Positions 14,835-23,602 of a stretch of 64,000 nucleotides of DNA are shown in pieces; position 1 is the first letter of the stretch; the number at the start of each line of letters is the position of its first letter. The notes under the pieces were generated by a model. The model was given only the letters and a program-made list of their open reading frames with translations. It was not told the origin of the DNA and searched no databases. The DNA comes from an uncultured Bacteroidales bacterium. Lineage in GTDB: Bacteria > Bacteroidota > Bacteroidia > Bacteroidales > Bacteroidaceae. Made by a program: the position numbers and the translations under genes. The stretch is from positions 1 through 64,000 of the forward strand of contig CACYBB010000003.1 in NCBI GenBank assembly GCA_902772585.1, written 5' to 3'.

Positions 14835-15998
14835 TTAGTCATCATCATCTTCCAAGTAGATGGAATTCTTGAATATTCTCCAATGCCACTTGTTATAAAT
14901 TATTCGGGCGCTATCTTCGTAAAGCGGTCGCGCCGTCTCAATGAGAGCGATACCTGCCAGAGGATAGAGCAGGTTGACGTTGTATTTCAGATACATAAAA
15001 CTCAGGAACGACACCCATACCAGTAGCGCTGCCAACAGGAAATAGTAGGCACTGATGATATAGCTGTCGACCTTCGGCCACAGGCGTGGCACCCAATAGT
15101 TAATCCATGAGGAGAAATAGCACAGGATGAAGGCTATCAGGATGCTGAGCCACACCGGCATATCCTTGATGTTACGATTCTGGATATATGACAGCATGGA
15201 ATAAGCCTGCAGCTTCATGCCCGGCATCTTTCCCAGCGGTGTGAAGTGGGCATCCTCCTCGTTGGAGAAGGTTCCCAATAAAACGATTTTGTCGTTCAAC
15301 AGGTTAGCATGCTTCTTGACATCCTTGAAATTGATGACAGGGAAATCCGTATCACCAAAGACGATGAGGCGGTCGTTGATTTCCTGTTCATGAGGATTCT
15401 CACCCATATACAGACATGCCGTATGGTAAGCTAGCGAGTACATCGGTTCCCCTTGCAGCTTCTGTGAGAGCGTATATTCACGGATGATGCCGCCCTCATG
15501 GTCCTGTTTCACATTACCATAGGCAAAGGTATAGTCGCCCATGGGGGCGAAGAACGATGAAATCAGGGTCTCGAAGCTGTTGGTCTCCTCATCATAGTCC
15601 ACCAGTTTGCTGGAGAAGACAATAGGCTCCTCCGCTTCATCGATGGCGCCCATCAGAACGGCATTCGCCAATACATCGTCACCTTCCTTGTAGAACAGCA
15701 GGTCCACAGAGAGCACGCGAGGATGGCACTTGTTAATCTGCTGAATGACCTGACCAATCTCGCCACGGTCACGCAGCTCCACCATATCAACCATCACGAT
15801 GTCGTTGTTGAGTTCGATGTCCTCGCTACGGCTCATCTCGTAATAGACATCCGTCATGTGGAAATTCTCAAAAGCCTGTTCCACGGGATTGAACATAGAG
15901 AGATTTACGGACACCAGTCCGATGACTGCTGCCAGCAGAGCCGTTGTCAAACACACTCCCACATGATCCCAATGCCAGAATTTCCAGTCTTTTTTCAT
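14835..15998 (-). CDS. CHASE2-domain membrane protein without cytoplasmic output domain
   Basis: The 387-residue protein starts at the ATG at 15998. One N-terminal membrane segment (VGVCLTTALLAAVIGLVSV) is followed by an extracytoplasmic CHASE2 sensor region (DIVMVDMVELRDRGEI, HPRVLSVDLLFY, DKIVLLGTF) and three C-terminal membrane segments (from about residue 285). CHASE2 usually feeds a kinase, cyclase or adenylate-type output; here the protein ends after the last membrane helix with an acidic LEDDDD tail, so the output must be another protein. The following genes encode an exported caspase-like protease and a DUF4384-like protein, both facing the same compartment. The promoter box is at 16022-16029, divergent from the FucP-like gene. 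Confidence 0.85.
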   Translation of the reverse strand: MKKDWKFWHWDHVGVCLTTALLAAVIGLVSVNLSMFNPVEQAFENFHMTDVYYEMSRSEDIELNNDIVMVDMVELRDRGEIGQVIQQINKCHPRVLSVDLLFYKEGDDVLANAVLMGAIDEAEEPIVFSSKLVDYDEETNSFETLISSFFAPMGDYTFAYGNVKQDHEGGIIREYTLSQKLQGEPMYSLAYHTACLYMGENPHEQEINDRLIVFGDTDFPVINFKDVKKHANLLNDKIVLLGTFSNEEDAHFTPLGKMPGMKLQAYSMLSYIQNRNIKDMPVWLSILIAFILCYFSSWINYWVPRLWPKVDSYIISAYYFLLAALLVWVSFLSFMYLKYNVNLLYPLAGIALIETARPLYEDSARIIYNKWHWRIFKNSIYLEDDDD

Positions 15999-16021
15999 TC
16001 TGTAGGATAGCTATTACGCTG

Positions 16022-16029
16022 CAAAGATA
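16022..16029 (-). promoter_or_regulatory. -7 box of the CHASE2-to-murF/alr operon
   Basis: The minus strand reads TATCTTTG-GC, 24 nt before the CHASE2 ATG. No other promoter is evident down to 8 kb. Confidence 0.65.
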
Positions 16030-16057
16030 CATATTTTCTATCAACTATGCAAAAAAA

Positions 16058-16089
16058 TTTGGTTTTTCGCTTACTAATTCGTATCTTTG
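16058..16089 (+). promoter_or_regulatory. Promoter of the FucP-like gene
   Basis: TTTG (16058-16061), 20 bp, TATCTTTG (16082-16089). The spacer ends in TAATTCG, as in three other promoters of the window. Confidence 0.75.
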
Positions 16090-16110
16090 CCGAAGAAAAA
16101 GACCAAGACT

Positions 16111-17493
16111 ATGGAAACTACAACACGTGAACACCGATTTTTACATATTGATGACAAAGGTCAACTGACGGCCTGGTGGCTCATCACTATCTGTTTTGCC
16201 CTTTGGGGTGTTGCCAGTAATGTGACCACTCCGATGGTCGGTAACTTCTCCAAAGTTTTCCGCATCACAGCGGGTGAGGCGTCCTTGATATCCGTCTTCT
16301 ACCACCTGGGATACTTCTGCGTAGCTATCCCGGCAGCCCTACTCATCCAGAAATACAGTTATAAATGGGGCATCGTTGCTGGTCTGATATTCTTTGCCTT
16401 CGGTACGGTGGCCTTTGTACCCTCCCGATGGATTGGTGACTATTACCCCTTCTTGTCTGCCTATTTTGTGATGACCTGTGGACTCTCGTTCCTGCAGACC
16501 TGCTGCAACCCCTACGTCTATTGTCTGGGCGATAAGAAGCATGGTATTCTGCGTATCAATGCCTCCCAGACCTTCAATGCCTTTGGAAACCTCGGTGGTT
16601 GGCTGTTGGCCAGTGAGGTATTCTCGAAGCTGAGTCCTATCGATGCGCAGCAGCGTATGACCATGCCCATGCAACAATTCAATGCCATCAAGGACCACGA
16701 CCTCGGCGTGATGATACAGCCCTATATCGTGATGGGTATCATTGTTGTTGCCGTGTTGGCACTGGTAATGGTCGTGAAGATTCCCGAGCCTACAGGTGTG
16801 CGTGTCACTCGCAATCTGCGTGACCGTATCAAACTGCTGATGGAGAAAAAGAATTACCGTGACGGTGTTATCGCGGAATTCTGCTATGTCGGTGCTGAGC
16901 TGATGTGTTGGACCTTCATTATACAGTATGGCACCCGCATCTTCACGGCTGAAGGTATGACCGAGCAGGTATGCATTCAGGAGGTACAGAAGTTCACCTT
17001 CCTATCGTTGTTGTTCTTTGCCATTGGTCGTGTCTGTTCGACCTGGCTGATGCGCTGGTTCAGTGCCAGCAGGATGCTGGCTTTTGCCGGTGTTGCCGCC
17101 ATGGTTGGTATTGTGGGCACCATCCTGTTTACAGACCGCAATGGTCTGTATTGCATCGTCTTTGTCAGTGGTTGCATGTCGCTGATGTTCCCCACCATCT
17201 TCGGTATATCCATGCAGGGGTTAGGCGACCACGTGAAAGTGGGCAGTGCAGGTCTAATTATGGCCATTGTGGGCGGTTCGGTATTTCCACTCCTCCAAGC
17301 ACTTATCGCCAATAGCGGTATCACCCTATTGGGTGTTCCCAGCATCAACGTATCGTTCCTGCTGGCACTGTGCTGCTTTGGCGTTGTGGCCTGGTATGGT
17401 CATCAAGCCTATGTTCGTTTCCGTCTTAATCCTGAGGAGTCTGCTGACGACGACGATGACGATATGCTGTCCATGCCAGTGCCAATAGAATAA
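16111..17493 (+). CDS. MFS sugar transporter, L-fucose permease (FucP)-like
   Basis: The 460-residue protein starts at the ATG at 16111 (METTTREHRF). A TTG at 16087 is in frame but lies inside the -7 box and cannot be the start. Twelve membrane segments and the patterns FALWGVASNVTTPMV, FLQTCCNPYVYCLG and the domain-end MFPTIFGISMQGLGD match the FucP/GluP branch of the major facilitator family. It is a proton-coupled sugar importer of the inner membrane; the particular sugar is unknown. The 3' end overlaps the YfhO-family gene on the other strand by 68 bp, encoding its acidic DDDDDD tail. Confidence 0.8.
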   Translation: METTTREHRFLHIDDKGQLTAWWLITICFALWGVASNVTTPMVGNFSKVFRITAGEASLISVFYHLGYFCVAIPAALLIQKYSYKWGIVAGLIFFAFGTVAFVPSRWIGDYYPFLSAYFVMTCGLSFLQTCCNPYVYCLGDKKHGILRINASQTFNAFGNLGGWLLASEVFSKLSPIDAQQRMTMPMQQFNAIKDHDLGVMIQPYIVMGIIVVAVLALVMVVKIPEPTGVRVTRNLRDRIKLLMEKKNYRDGVIAEFCYVGAELMCWTFIIQYGTRIFTAEGMTEQVCIQEVQKFTFLSLLFFAIGRVCSTWLMRWFSASRMLAFAGVAAMVGIVGTILFTDRNGLYCIVFVSGCMSLMFPTIFGISMQGLGDHVKVGSAGLIMAIVGGSVFPLLQALIANSGITLLGVPSINVSFLLALCCFGVVAWYGHQAYVRFRLNPEESADDDDDDMLSMPVPIE

Positions 17494-20005
17494 GCAGCAG
17501 CAAGCCGTAGGCTGTATAGGCGATAGTCTCCGTACGATTGATGCTCTTGGGGAAGAAACTCAGCACCACCTCGTGTTTGCCGGGCTTCACCTGTAAGGCA
17601 CGCAACACATAGTTCACACGTCCCAGAGGCTGTTCCTCACCATCGACGGTAGCCGTCCAGCCTGGATAGTAGATCTCTGAAAACACCACTACTCCACCCT
17701 TTCCAGAGTTCACCTCGTAGGTCAGTTGGTTAGGTTCGTAGGCGGTGATGGTCACACGACTCAGCGTATCCTGCAGGACTGCCTGTCCCAACTGTTCCTC
17801 AAACTTCTTGTCAGCCACCGCCTCATGGCGTAGTGGCAGGCGTCCTACCATATCCAGTTCCTCATTGGCATTATTGACATAGTGGATACGATCAACAATC
17901 CACGCATTACCATAGGTATAAGGGTTAGCGAGAGGTACTGTCTGTCCACCTTGCAAAGGCAGGATGAAGTATTTCGTGTTGAGCATGTTCAGCACAGGAT
18001 AGATGCTGTCACCATTGACCTGTGTCATATCACCGGCAGCCTCGCTGACGGCTTTGAAGACACTATTCATCTCCGGCGAGATATGCGCATCGATAAGTTC
18101 CTGATAACGACGAAGCTTAGCAGCATGATAGCCACCGATGCTCTTCAGGTAGTAACTCGTCTCGTTCTCATTGAAGGTCGATGTGGCGAGGTTGAGTACA
18201 CGGTAGTCCAGTGACTTGTCCTGTAGGATATGGTCGATAGCCGTTGTTTTCGGCATTGGTTCCTCACGGACGGTCTTTGACACGAACATGCCGTCGTTGA
18301 GGTAGCGTTTGTTAACCTGCCACATATCAATCAGACAGAGTACGGTAAGTGCAGCAATCATCCATTGGGCCTTCATCTTACGATAGCGATAGAGCAACAG
18401 ACATGCCGTACCGATGACAATAATCCAGAACGAGCGCCAGCAATCGGCAGTGAATACCGCTACACGCATCTCGGTGAGGTTGTTGAGCAGTGGTGTCAGT
18501 TGGTCGGCAGGGATTTGCTTCATAGCCTGCATCTCGTTATAGCTGATGAAATCAGGGAAGAAGGTTTGTGGCATCAGGGCAAAGAGCAGACAAGCGCCCG
18601 CTGTAAGGGCGAAGGAGATACACAGGGCTAGGCCCACTCCCAGCCCCTCCCTGCGAGTGAGGGGAGTAGATGGTTTCTGAACTTGAGAGCGACCACTCCC
18701 ATCCCTTACAGGGAGGGGTTGGGGGTGGGTCTCTTCTATCCACTTCTTCAGGGCCAGCATGGCCAGCAAGGGAATGGTGAATTCCGCGATGACCAGGATA
18801 GATGCTACCGTTCGGAACTTCGCATACATCGGGATATAGTCCAGAAAGAAGTCTGTGAACGGCATGAAGTTACGTCCCCACGAGAGGAGGATGGACAGGA
18901 TGGTTACAGCCAACAATGCCCACTTCAGCGGTCCTTTGACAATGAACAAGCCCAAGACGAACAGCATGAGCACGAAGGCACCGACATATACCGGTCCTGC
19001 CGTCATCGGTTGATTGCCCCAATACTGACCTAATTGCTGGTAGATGCCTGTATAGTATTCGTCGGCATGTTTCATGGCCGTCTTACTCTGGGAGAGCGGC
19101 ACACTAGCACCACCCTTGGCATTAGGAACAAGCAGCGTCCACGTCTCATCGATGCCATAACTCCACTGTGTGATATAGTCGCGGTCCAAGCCACTACTGG
19201 TCTGATTGGCACTATTGGCCTTCACCAGTTCGCTCTTTCCACGCATGGACTCCTTGCCATACTCCCACGTATGATAGAGATTCGAGATATTGATACAGAT
19301 ACCGATGGCAGCACCTGCCAGACAGGCTGCGGTTGCCTTAAGAAGGTGCTGATATTGTTTCTTGATGAGTCCGTCGATACAGAAAGCGATGACCATTGCC
19401 AAGATGATAAACAGGTAATAGTAGGTCATCTGTACGTGGTTCGCCAATACCTCCAGGGCAGCAAAGAACGCTGTCACCAGCATACCCCACAGGTATTTCC
19501 CCCGATAGGCCAGTACCACACCTGCTATCATAGGTGGCAGGTAAGCCAATGCCATCACCTTCCAGATATGTCCGGCAGCGATGATGATAAAGAAATAGCT
19601 GCTAAACGCCCATATCACGGCTCCCAAGGCCGCCAGATAGACACGGAAGTCGAAAGCACGAAGGAGGATATAGAAGCCTAGCAGGTAAACGAAGACATAC
19701 CATACGTTCTCTGGCAATCCCAGATGGTATATCGTCTCCACCTTCGACAATAGCGACGTGCTGTGATAGGATGGTGACATCTGGTAGGTTGGCATACCGC
19801 CGAATAATGCATTCGTCCAACGCGTACGTTCACCGGTACGCTGCTGGTATTCCACAGCCTCCTGTCCTGCTCCGCGTCCTGCCGAAGAGTCATGACGATA
19901 GAGTACACGTCCCTCGATGTCAGCGGGGAAAAAGTAGGCAAACGATATCACTACGAATAACAAGACGACCACCACGTCGGGTAGCCACAGCTTCCAATTT
20001 TTCAT
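17426..20005 (-). CDS. YfhO-family polytopic membrane protein
   Basis: The protein has 859 residues from the ATG at 20005 (MKNWKLWLPDVVVV). A second ATG at 20017 lies only 9 nt from the -7 box, so the shorter start is preferred. About fourteen membrane segments, the large periplasmic loop after segment 1 (ADIEGRVLYRHDSSAGRG) and a soluble C-terminal domain (YYPGWTATVDGEEQPLGRVN) match the YfhO family, which is related to glycosyltransferases of envelope polymer decoration. A 100-bp family B repeat cassette (18632-18731) adds about 34 residues at positions 426-458, in a loop between membrane segments. Confidence 0.85.
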   Translation of the reverse strand: MKNWKLWLPDVVVVLLFVVISFAYFFPADIEGRVLYRHDSSAGRGAGQEAVEYQQRTGERTRWTNALFGGMPTYQMSPSYHSTSLLSKVETIYHLGLPENVWYVFVYLLGFYILLRAFDFRVYLAALGAVIWAFSSYFFIIIAAGHIWKVMALAYLPPMIAGVVLAYRGKYLWGMLVTAFFAALEVLANHVQMTYYYLFIILAMVIAFCIDGLIKKQYQHLLKATAACLAGAAIGICINISNLYHTWEYGKESMRGKSELVKANSANQTSSGLDRDYITQWSYGIDETWTLLVPNAKGGASVPLSQSKTAMKHADEYYTGIYQQLGQYWGNQPMTAGPVYVGAFVLMLFVLGLFIVKGPLKWALLAVTILSILLSWGRNFMPFTDFFLDYIPMYAKFRTVASILVIAEFTIPLLAMLALKKWIEETHPQPLPVRDGSGRSQVQKPSTPLTRREGLGVGLALCISFALTAGACLLFALMPQTFFPDFISYNEMQAMKQIPADQLTPLLNNLTEMRVAVFTADCWRSFWIIVIGTACLLLYRYRKMKAQWMIAALTVLCLIDMWQVNKRYLNDGMFVSKTVREEPMPKTTAIDHILQDKSLDYRVLNLATSTFNENETSYYLKSIGGYHAAKLRRYQELIDAHISPEMNSVFKAVSEAAGDMTQVNGDSIYPVLNMLNTKYFILPLQGGQTVPLANPYTYGNAWIVDRIHYVNNANEELDMVGRLPLRHEAVADKKFEEQLGQAVLQDTLSRVTITAYEPNQLTYEVNSGKGGVVVFSEIYYPGWTATVDGEEQPLGRVNYVLRALQVKPGKHEVVLSFFPKSINRTETIAYTAYGLLLLILLALAWTAYRHRRRQQTPQD
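18632..18731. repeat. Family B inverted-repeat cassette inserted in frame in YfhO gene
   Basis: The ends are inverted copies: CCCACTCCCAGCCCCTCCCTG on the left, and on the right the complement of CCCACCCCCAACCCCTCCCTG, 19 of 21 identical. The insert reads HPQPLPVRDGSGR and TPLTRREGLGVGL on the minus strand. Confidence 0.85.
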
Positions 20006-20021
20006 GTTTTCTCTCATTTTG

Positions 20022-20060
20022 CGTGCAAAGTTACAATTTTTTTTCGTAACTTTGTGCGCA
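20022..20060. promoter_or_regulatory. Face-to-face divergent promoters of yfhO-like gene and mtnN
   Basis: TAACTTTG occurs on the minus strand at 20033-20026 and on the plus strand at 20047-20054, 13 bp apart. Together they form an inverted repeat (GCAAAGTTAC...GTAACTTTGTGC). Each polymerase footprint would cover the other start site. Confidence 0.6.
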
Positions 20061-20075
20061 AAACATATAAAACAT

Positions 20076-20705
20076 ATGAAAATCGGTATTATCGTAGCGA
20101 TGGACAAGGAGTTGCGACAGCTGCAACAGTTGTTCAATGACGGCAATGTGAGAGTAGAGAAGTGTGGCATTGGCAAGGTCAATGCCGCCCTTGGTGCACA
20201 GAAGATGATTAACGAGTTCCACCCCGACTGCATCATCAGCAGTGGTTGTGCTGGTGGCAACGGTGATGATATCAACATCCAGGATGTGGTGGTCAGCAGT
20301 GAGCTGTGTTACCACGACGTCTATTGTGGCAAAGCCATTGACGACACGACCGTCTACGGTCAGGTACAAGGCATGCCCACTCGTTTCAAGCCCAATGCCG
20401 ACTTGCTGGAAAAAGCGATAAAGACCGGTGCCAAACCAGGATTGATTGTTACTGGCGACTGGTTTGTTGATTCCAAGGACAAGATGCGTGAAATCATCGG
20501 TCATTTCCCCGAGGCCAAGGCTGTGGATATGGAGTCGTGTGCCATTGCCCAGACCTGCTATATCAACAAGGTGCCGTTTATCTCTTTCCGAGTTGTCAGC
20601 GATATTCCTCTAAGAGACACCGATGCGTCACAATATCACAATTTCTGGGATACCGTGGCCGACACCTCGTTTACCATCACCAAAACTTTTGTTGAGAGCC
20701 TTTAG
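20076..20705 (+). CDS. mtnN: 5'-methylthioadenosine/S-adenosylhomocysteine nucleosidase
   Basis: The 209-residue protein starts at the ATG at 20076 (MKIGIIVAMDKEL); a further 24 codons upstream are open but include the promoter. It hydrolyses methylthioadenosine and S-adenosylhomocysteine to adenine plus the ribosyl-sulfur compound in the cytoplasm. Family features are the N-terminal GIIVAMDKEL, SSGCAGG, the substrate-binding DMESCAIAQTC with its glutamate, and VVSDIPLRDT with the catalytic aspartate. S-ribosylhomocysteine made here is the substrate of LuxS, whose gene lies tail to tail with a 4-nt overlap. Confidence 0.95.
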   Translation: MKIGIIVAMDKELRQLQQLFNDGNVRVEKCGIGKVNAALGAQKMINEFHPDCIISSGCAGGNGDDINIQDVVVSSELCYHDVYCGKAIDDTTVYGQVQGMPTRFKPNADLLEKAIKTGAKPGLIVTGDWFVDSKDKMREIIGHFPEAKAVDMESCAIAQTCYINKVPFISFRVVSDIPLRDTDASQYHNFWDTVADTSFTITKTFVESL

Positions 20706-21196
20706 GCGTCAGCAAACTGCCGACCATCACTCAGCACAATCTGGAGTTTCGTGTATTCTGAGTGGAAGTCGTTCTTCAGGCGGTCCAGATACCGGCGACT
20801 CTCCCACTGACACATGGGGAGGTCGTGGAGCAGACAATTACCACACGTCTCAGGCGTCGTGGCAGGCACCTCTGTCTGGGTAAGTATCCACTCCAAGCAC
20901 TCGATGGTCAGCTGACGCATATCCTCAACGGTATAGGTGCCTGTCATAATGATATACATTCCCGTGAGACAGCCCATAGGACCTACATACACCACATCCT
21001 CCTTCACACGAGAATTGCGGAACCATGTAGCCATCAGGTGTTCCATGCTATGCATAGCTGCCGGGGCCACTGCCGGTTCCTTGTTCGGTTCTGTGATACG
21101 CAGGTCATACGTCGTGAAGCCCTTATCTTCGCGTGAGACGTAGATGCCGGGCTTCAGATGTGTATGATCGATGGTAAAACTCTGTATAACTTCCAT
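20702..21196 (-). CDS. luxS: S-ribosylhomocysteine lyase
   Basis: The 164-residue protein starts at the ATG at 21196. LuxS cleaves S-ribosylhomocysteine to homocysteine and DPD, the precursor of autoinducer 2. The metal site is H49-x-x-E52-H53 (HSMEHL) with the cysteine of ETCGNC (C118); the second conserved cysteine lies in GPMGCLTG (C76). Together with mtnN on the opposite strand it completes the activated-methyl-cycle branch. It follows typA by 3 nt and is probably cotranscribed with it. Confidence 0.95.
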   Translation of the reverse strand: MEVIQSFTIDHTHLKPGIYVSREDKGFTTYDLRITEPNKEPAVAPAAMHSMEHLMATWFRNSRVKEDVVYVGPMGCLTGMYIIMTGTYTVEDMRQLTIECLEWILTQTEVPATTPETCGNCLLHDLPMCQWESRRYLDRLKNDFHSEYTKLQIVLSDGRQFADA

Positions 21197-21199
21197 CGC

Positions 21200-23002
21200 T
21201 TAGTTCTTATTTGCTTTCTTTCGCTGATCGTGGTCAAGGATAATCTTGCGCATACGCATGGATTTCGGCGTAACCTCAACAAGTTCGTCTTCCTTGATGT
21301 ATTCCAGGCATTCCTCCAGTGACATGACCACCTTCGGGATGATACGCGCCTTATCGTCAGTACCTGAGGCACGGACGTTGGTCAACTGCTTGGCCTTGCA
21401 CACGTTGATGACAAGGTCGTTGTCGTGCACATGTTCGCCAACCACCTGACCCATATACACATCCTCACCTGGGTCGATGAAGAACTTACCGCGGTCCTGC
21501 AACTTGTCAATGGCGTAAGCAAAGGCATTGCCGGTCTCCAAAGCAATCATCGAACCGTTGACACGGCGCTCTATCTCACCCTTATAGGGCTGGTACTCCT
21601 TGAAGCGGTGGGCCATGATGGCCTCACCCTGAGAAGCAGTCAATACATTGGTACGCAGACCGATGATGCCACGTGAGGGGATGTCGAACTCAATATTCGT
21701 GCGGTCGCCCTGACTCTCCATCGAAGTCATCTCACCCTTACGACGGGTGACCATATCAATCATCTTCGAGGCAAACTCCTCAGGGACATTGATGGTGAGT
21801 TCCTCGATAGGCTCACACTTCTTACCATCTATCTCCTTGTAGATAACCTGAGGCTGACCGACCTGCAGCTCGTAGCCCTCGCGACGCATGGTCTCGATGA
21901 GTACGGAGAGGTGAAGTACGCCACGACCAGAGACAACCCACTTATCGGTAGAGTCTTCAAACTGCTCGACATGCAGAGCGAGGTTCTTTTCCAATTCCTT
22001 CTCCAAGCGGTCGTTGATGTGACGAGAGGTCACAAACTTACCCTCCTTGCCAAAGAACGGTGAGTCGTTAATCTGGAAAAGCATCGACATGGTGGGTTCG
22101 TCGATAGCAATAGGTGGCAGGGGCTCGGGATTCTCAAGGTCGCAGATGGTGTCGCCAATCTCGAACTTCTCGAGTCCGATGACAGCACAGATGTCACCAC
22201 AGTCAACCTGATCAATACGGCTATGTCCCATACCATCGAAAGTATGAAGTTCCTTGATTTTCGTCTTCTCCATAGAACCGTCACGATGGGCGATAGTCAC
22301 CTGCATGCCATCTTTCAGACAGCCACGGTGTACACGACCTACGGCAATACGGCCTGTATAAGAGCTATAGTCCAGTGAAGTAATCAACATCTGAGGCGTA
22401 CCCTCAATCTGCTTAGGAGCAGGGATAACCTCGACGATTTTATCCAACAGGTAAGTGATATTATCAGTGGGCTTGTTATAGTCCTCACCCATCCAGCCGT
22501 TCTTGGCGGAGCCATACACAACGGGGAAGTCGAGCTGGTCCTCGGTGGCATTGAGCGAGAACATAAGGTCGAACACCATCTCGTAGACCTCCTCAGGGCG
22601 GCAGTTAGGCTTGTCGACCTTGTTGACCACCACGATGGGTTTGAGACCAATCTGGAGGGCCTTCTGGAGAACGAAACGCGTCTGGGGCATCGGACCCTCA
22701 AAGGCATCGACCAACAGCAGACAGCCGTCGGCCATGTTGAGCACACGTTCCACCTCGCCACCAAAATCAGAGTGTCCCGGGGTGTCGATAATGTTAATCT
22801 TTGTACCTTTCCAATTGATGCTAACATTCTTTGAAAGAATGGTGATGCCTCGTTCACGCTCCAGGTCGTTAGCATCCAACACCTGAGATGACAGGTTCTG
22901 TCCCTCACGGAACAGATTTCCGGCCAGCATCATCTTGTCCACGAGCGTCGTCTTGCCGTGGTCTACGTGTGCAATAATTGCAATGTTTCTGATATCCTGC
23001 AT
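21200..23002 (-). CDS. typA: Ribosome-associated translational GTPase TypA/BipA
   Basis: The 600-residue protein starts at the ATG at 23002 ([19 protein letters not shown]), which places the G1 loop at the N-terminus as usual; 43 upstream codons are open but include the promoter. Other GTPase motifs are [17 protein letters not shown] and NKVDKP. A domain II barrel, a domain III/V region and the BipA-specific C-terminal part ([20 protein letters not shown]) follow. It binds 70S ribosomes and helps large-subunit assembly under stress. It leads a two-gene unit with luxS. The promoter box is at 23027-23034. Confidence 0.95.
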   Translation of the reverse strand: MQDIRNIAIIAHVDHGKTTLVDKMMLAGNLFREGQNLSSQVLDANDLERERGITILSKNVSINWKGTKINIIDTPGHSDFGGEVERVLNMADGCLLLVDAFEGPMPQTRFVLQKALQIGLKPIVVVNKVDKPNCRPEEVYEMVFDLMFSLNATEDQLDFPVVYGSAKNGWMGEDYNKPTDNITYLLDKIVEVIPAPKQIEGTPQMLITSLDYSSYTGRIAVGRVHRGCLKDGMQVTIAHRDGSMEKTKIKELHTFDGMGHSRIDQVDCGDICAVIGLEKFEIGDTICDLENPEPLPPIAIDEPTMSMLFQINDSPFFGKEGKFVTSRHINDRLEKELEKNLALHVEQFEDSTDKWVVSGRGVLHLSVLIETMRREGYELQVGQPQVIYKEIDGKKCEPIEELTINVPEEFASKMIDMVTRRKGEMTSMESQGDRTNIEFDIPSRGIIGLRTNVLTASQGEAIMAHRFKEYQPYKGEIERRVNGSMIALETGNAFAYAIDKLQDRGKFFIDPGEDVYMGQVVGEHVHDNDLVINVCKAKQLTNVRASGTDDKARIIPKVVMSLEECLEYIKEDELVEVTPKSMRMRKIILDHDQRKKANKN

Positions 23003-23026
23003 AATAAAACTACGTAATTTCGGGTG

Positions 23027-23034
23027 CAAAGGTA
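23027..23034 (-). promoter_or_regulatory. -7 box of typA-luxS
   Basis: The minus strand reads TACCTTTG-CA, 24 nt before the typA ATG. Confidence 0.65.
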
Positions 23035-23053
23035 CACATTTTCTTTGAAAAAC

Positions 23054-23168
23054 TTTGGTATTTCCCAAAATATTTGTACCTTTGGACTTCGTTCGAAAGT
23101 ACTTTCGCTCGAAAATACAAAAAAAATACAATTTTATTTGGTATTTTGCTCGCTTATTCGTACCTTTG
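23054..23168 (+). promoter_or_regulatory. Two tandem promoter modules upstream of rpsO
   Basis: Module 1: TTTG at 23054, 19 bp, TACCTTTG at 23077-23084. Module 2: TTTG at 23137, 20 bp, TACCTTTG at 23161-23168. Between them lie repeated CGTTCGAAAGTACTTTCG words with TTCGAA palindromes, as in the 39.1-39.3 kb array. Confidence 0.65.
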
Positions 23169-23279
23169 CACCCGCATTTCGGAAAATCCGGAGCATTTGA
23201 CGACGTAAACCGCCCTGTGATTAGGCAGGCTGATGCGTCTGAAAGATGTTATTGCAAACATTTAATCACAAACAAAACA
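23169..23279 (+). other. rpsO 5' leader
   Basis: About 105 nt separate the promoter from the S15 start. The leader contains GCC...GGC pairings around 23210-23230. S15 represses its own mRNA in other bacteria through different leader folds; such a role here is only a possibility. Confidence 0.3.
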
Positions 23280-23549
23280 ATGTATTTAGATCAAGCTAAG
23301 AAGGTCGAGATTTTCGGCCAGTATGGCAAGGACACTAAGGACACCGGTTCTGTTGAGAGCCAGGTAGCCCTGTTCACCTATCGTATTCAGCACCTCACCG
23401 AGCACCTGAAGAAGAACCACAAGGACTTCGGTACCGCTCGTTCACTGACCAAGCTCGTAGGTCGTCGTCGTAAGTTGCTGAAGTACCTCTACAACAAGGA
23501 CATCAACCGCTATCGTGCACTTATCAAGGCTCTCGGTCTGCGTAAGTAA
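23280..23549 (+). CDS. rpsO: 30S ribosomal protein S15
   Basis: The 89-residue protein is the standard length and starts at the ATG at 23280 (MYLDQAKKVEIFGQYG). The open frame upstream covers the promoter and leader and is not coding. The S15 signature lies in TGSVESQVALFTYRIQHLTEHLKKNHKD and GRRRKLLKYL. S15 binds 16S rRNA helices 20-22 early in small-subunit assembly. It stands alone, with a strong promoter and a strong terminator. Confidence 0.97.
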   Translation: MYLDQAKKVEIFGQYGKDTKDTGSVESQVALFTYRIQHLTEHLKKNHKDFGTARSLTKLVGRRRKLLKYLYNKDINRYRALIKALGLRK

Positions 23550-23567
23550 TCGAAAAGTTGTAGCAAT

Positions 23568-23599
23568 AATAAAGCCTCGCCAATCGGCGGGGCTTTATT
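23568..23599. terminator. Bidirectional rho-independent terminator between rpsO and GH28 gene
   Basis: A 14-bp stem (AATAAAGCC-T/G-CGCC against GGCG-GGCTTTATT), loop AATC, is followed by TGTTTTATTT. It serves both converging genes. Confidence 0.9.
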
Positions 23600-23602
23600 G
23601 TT

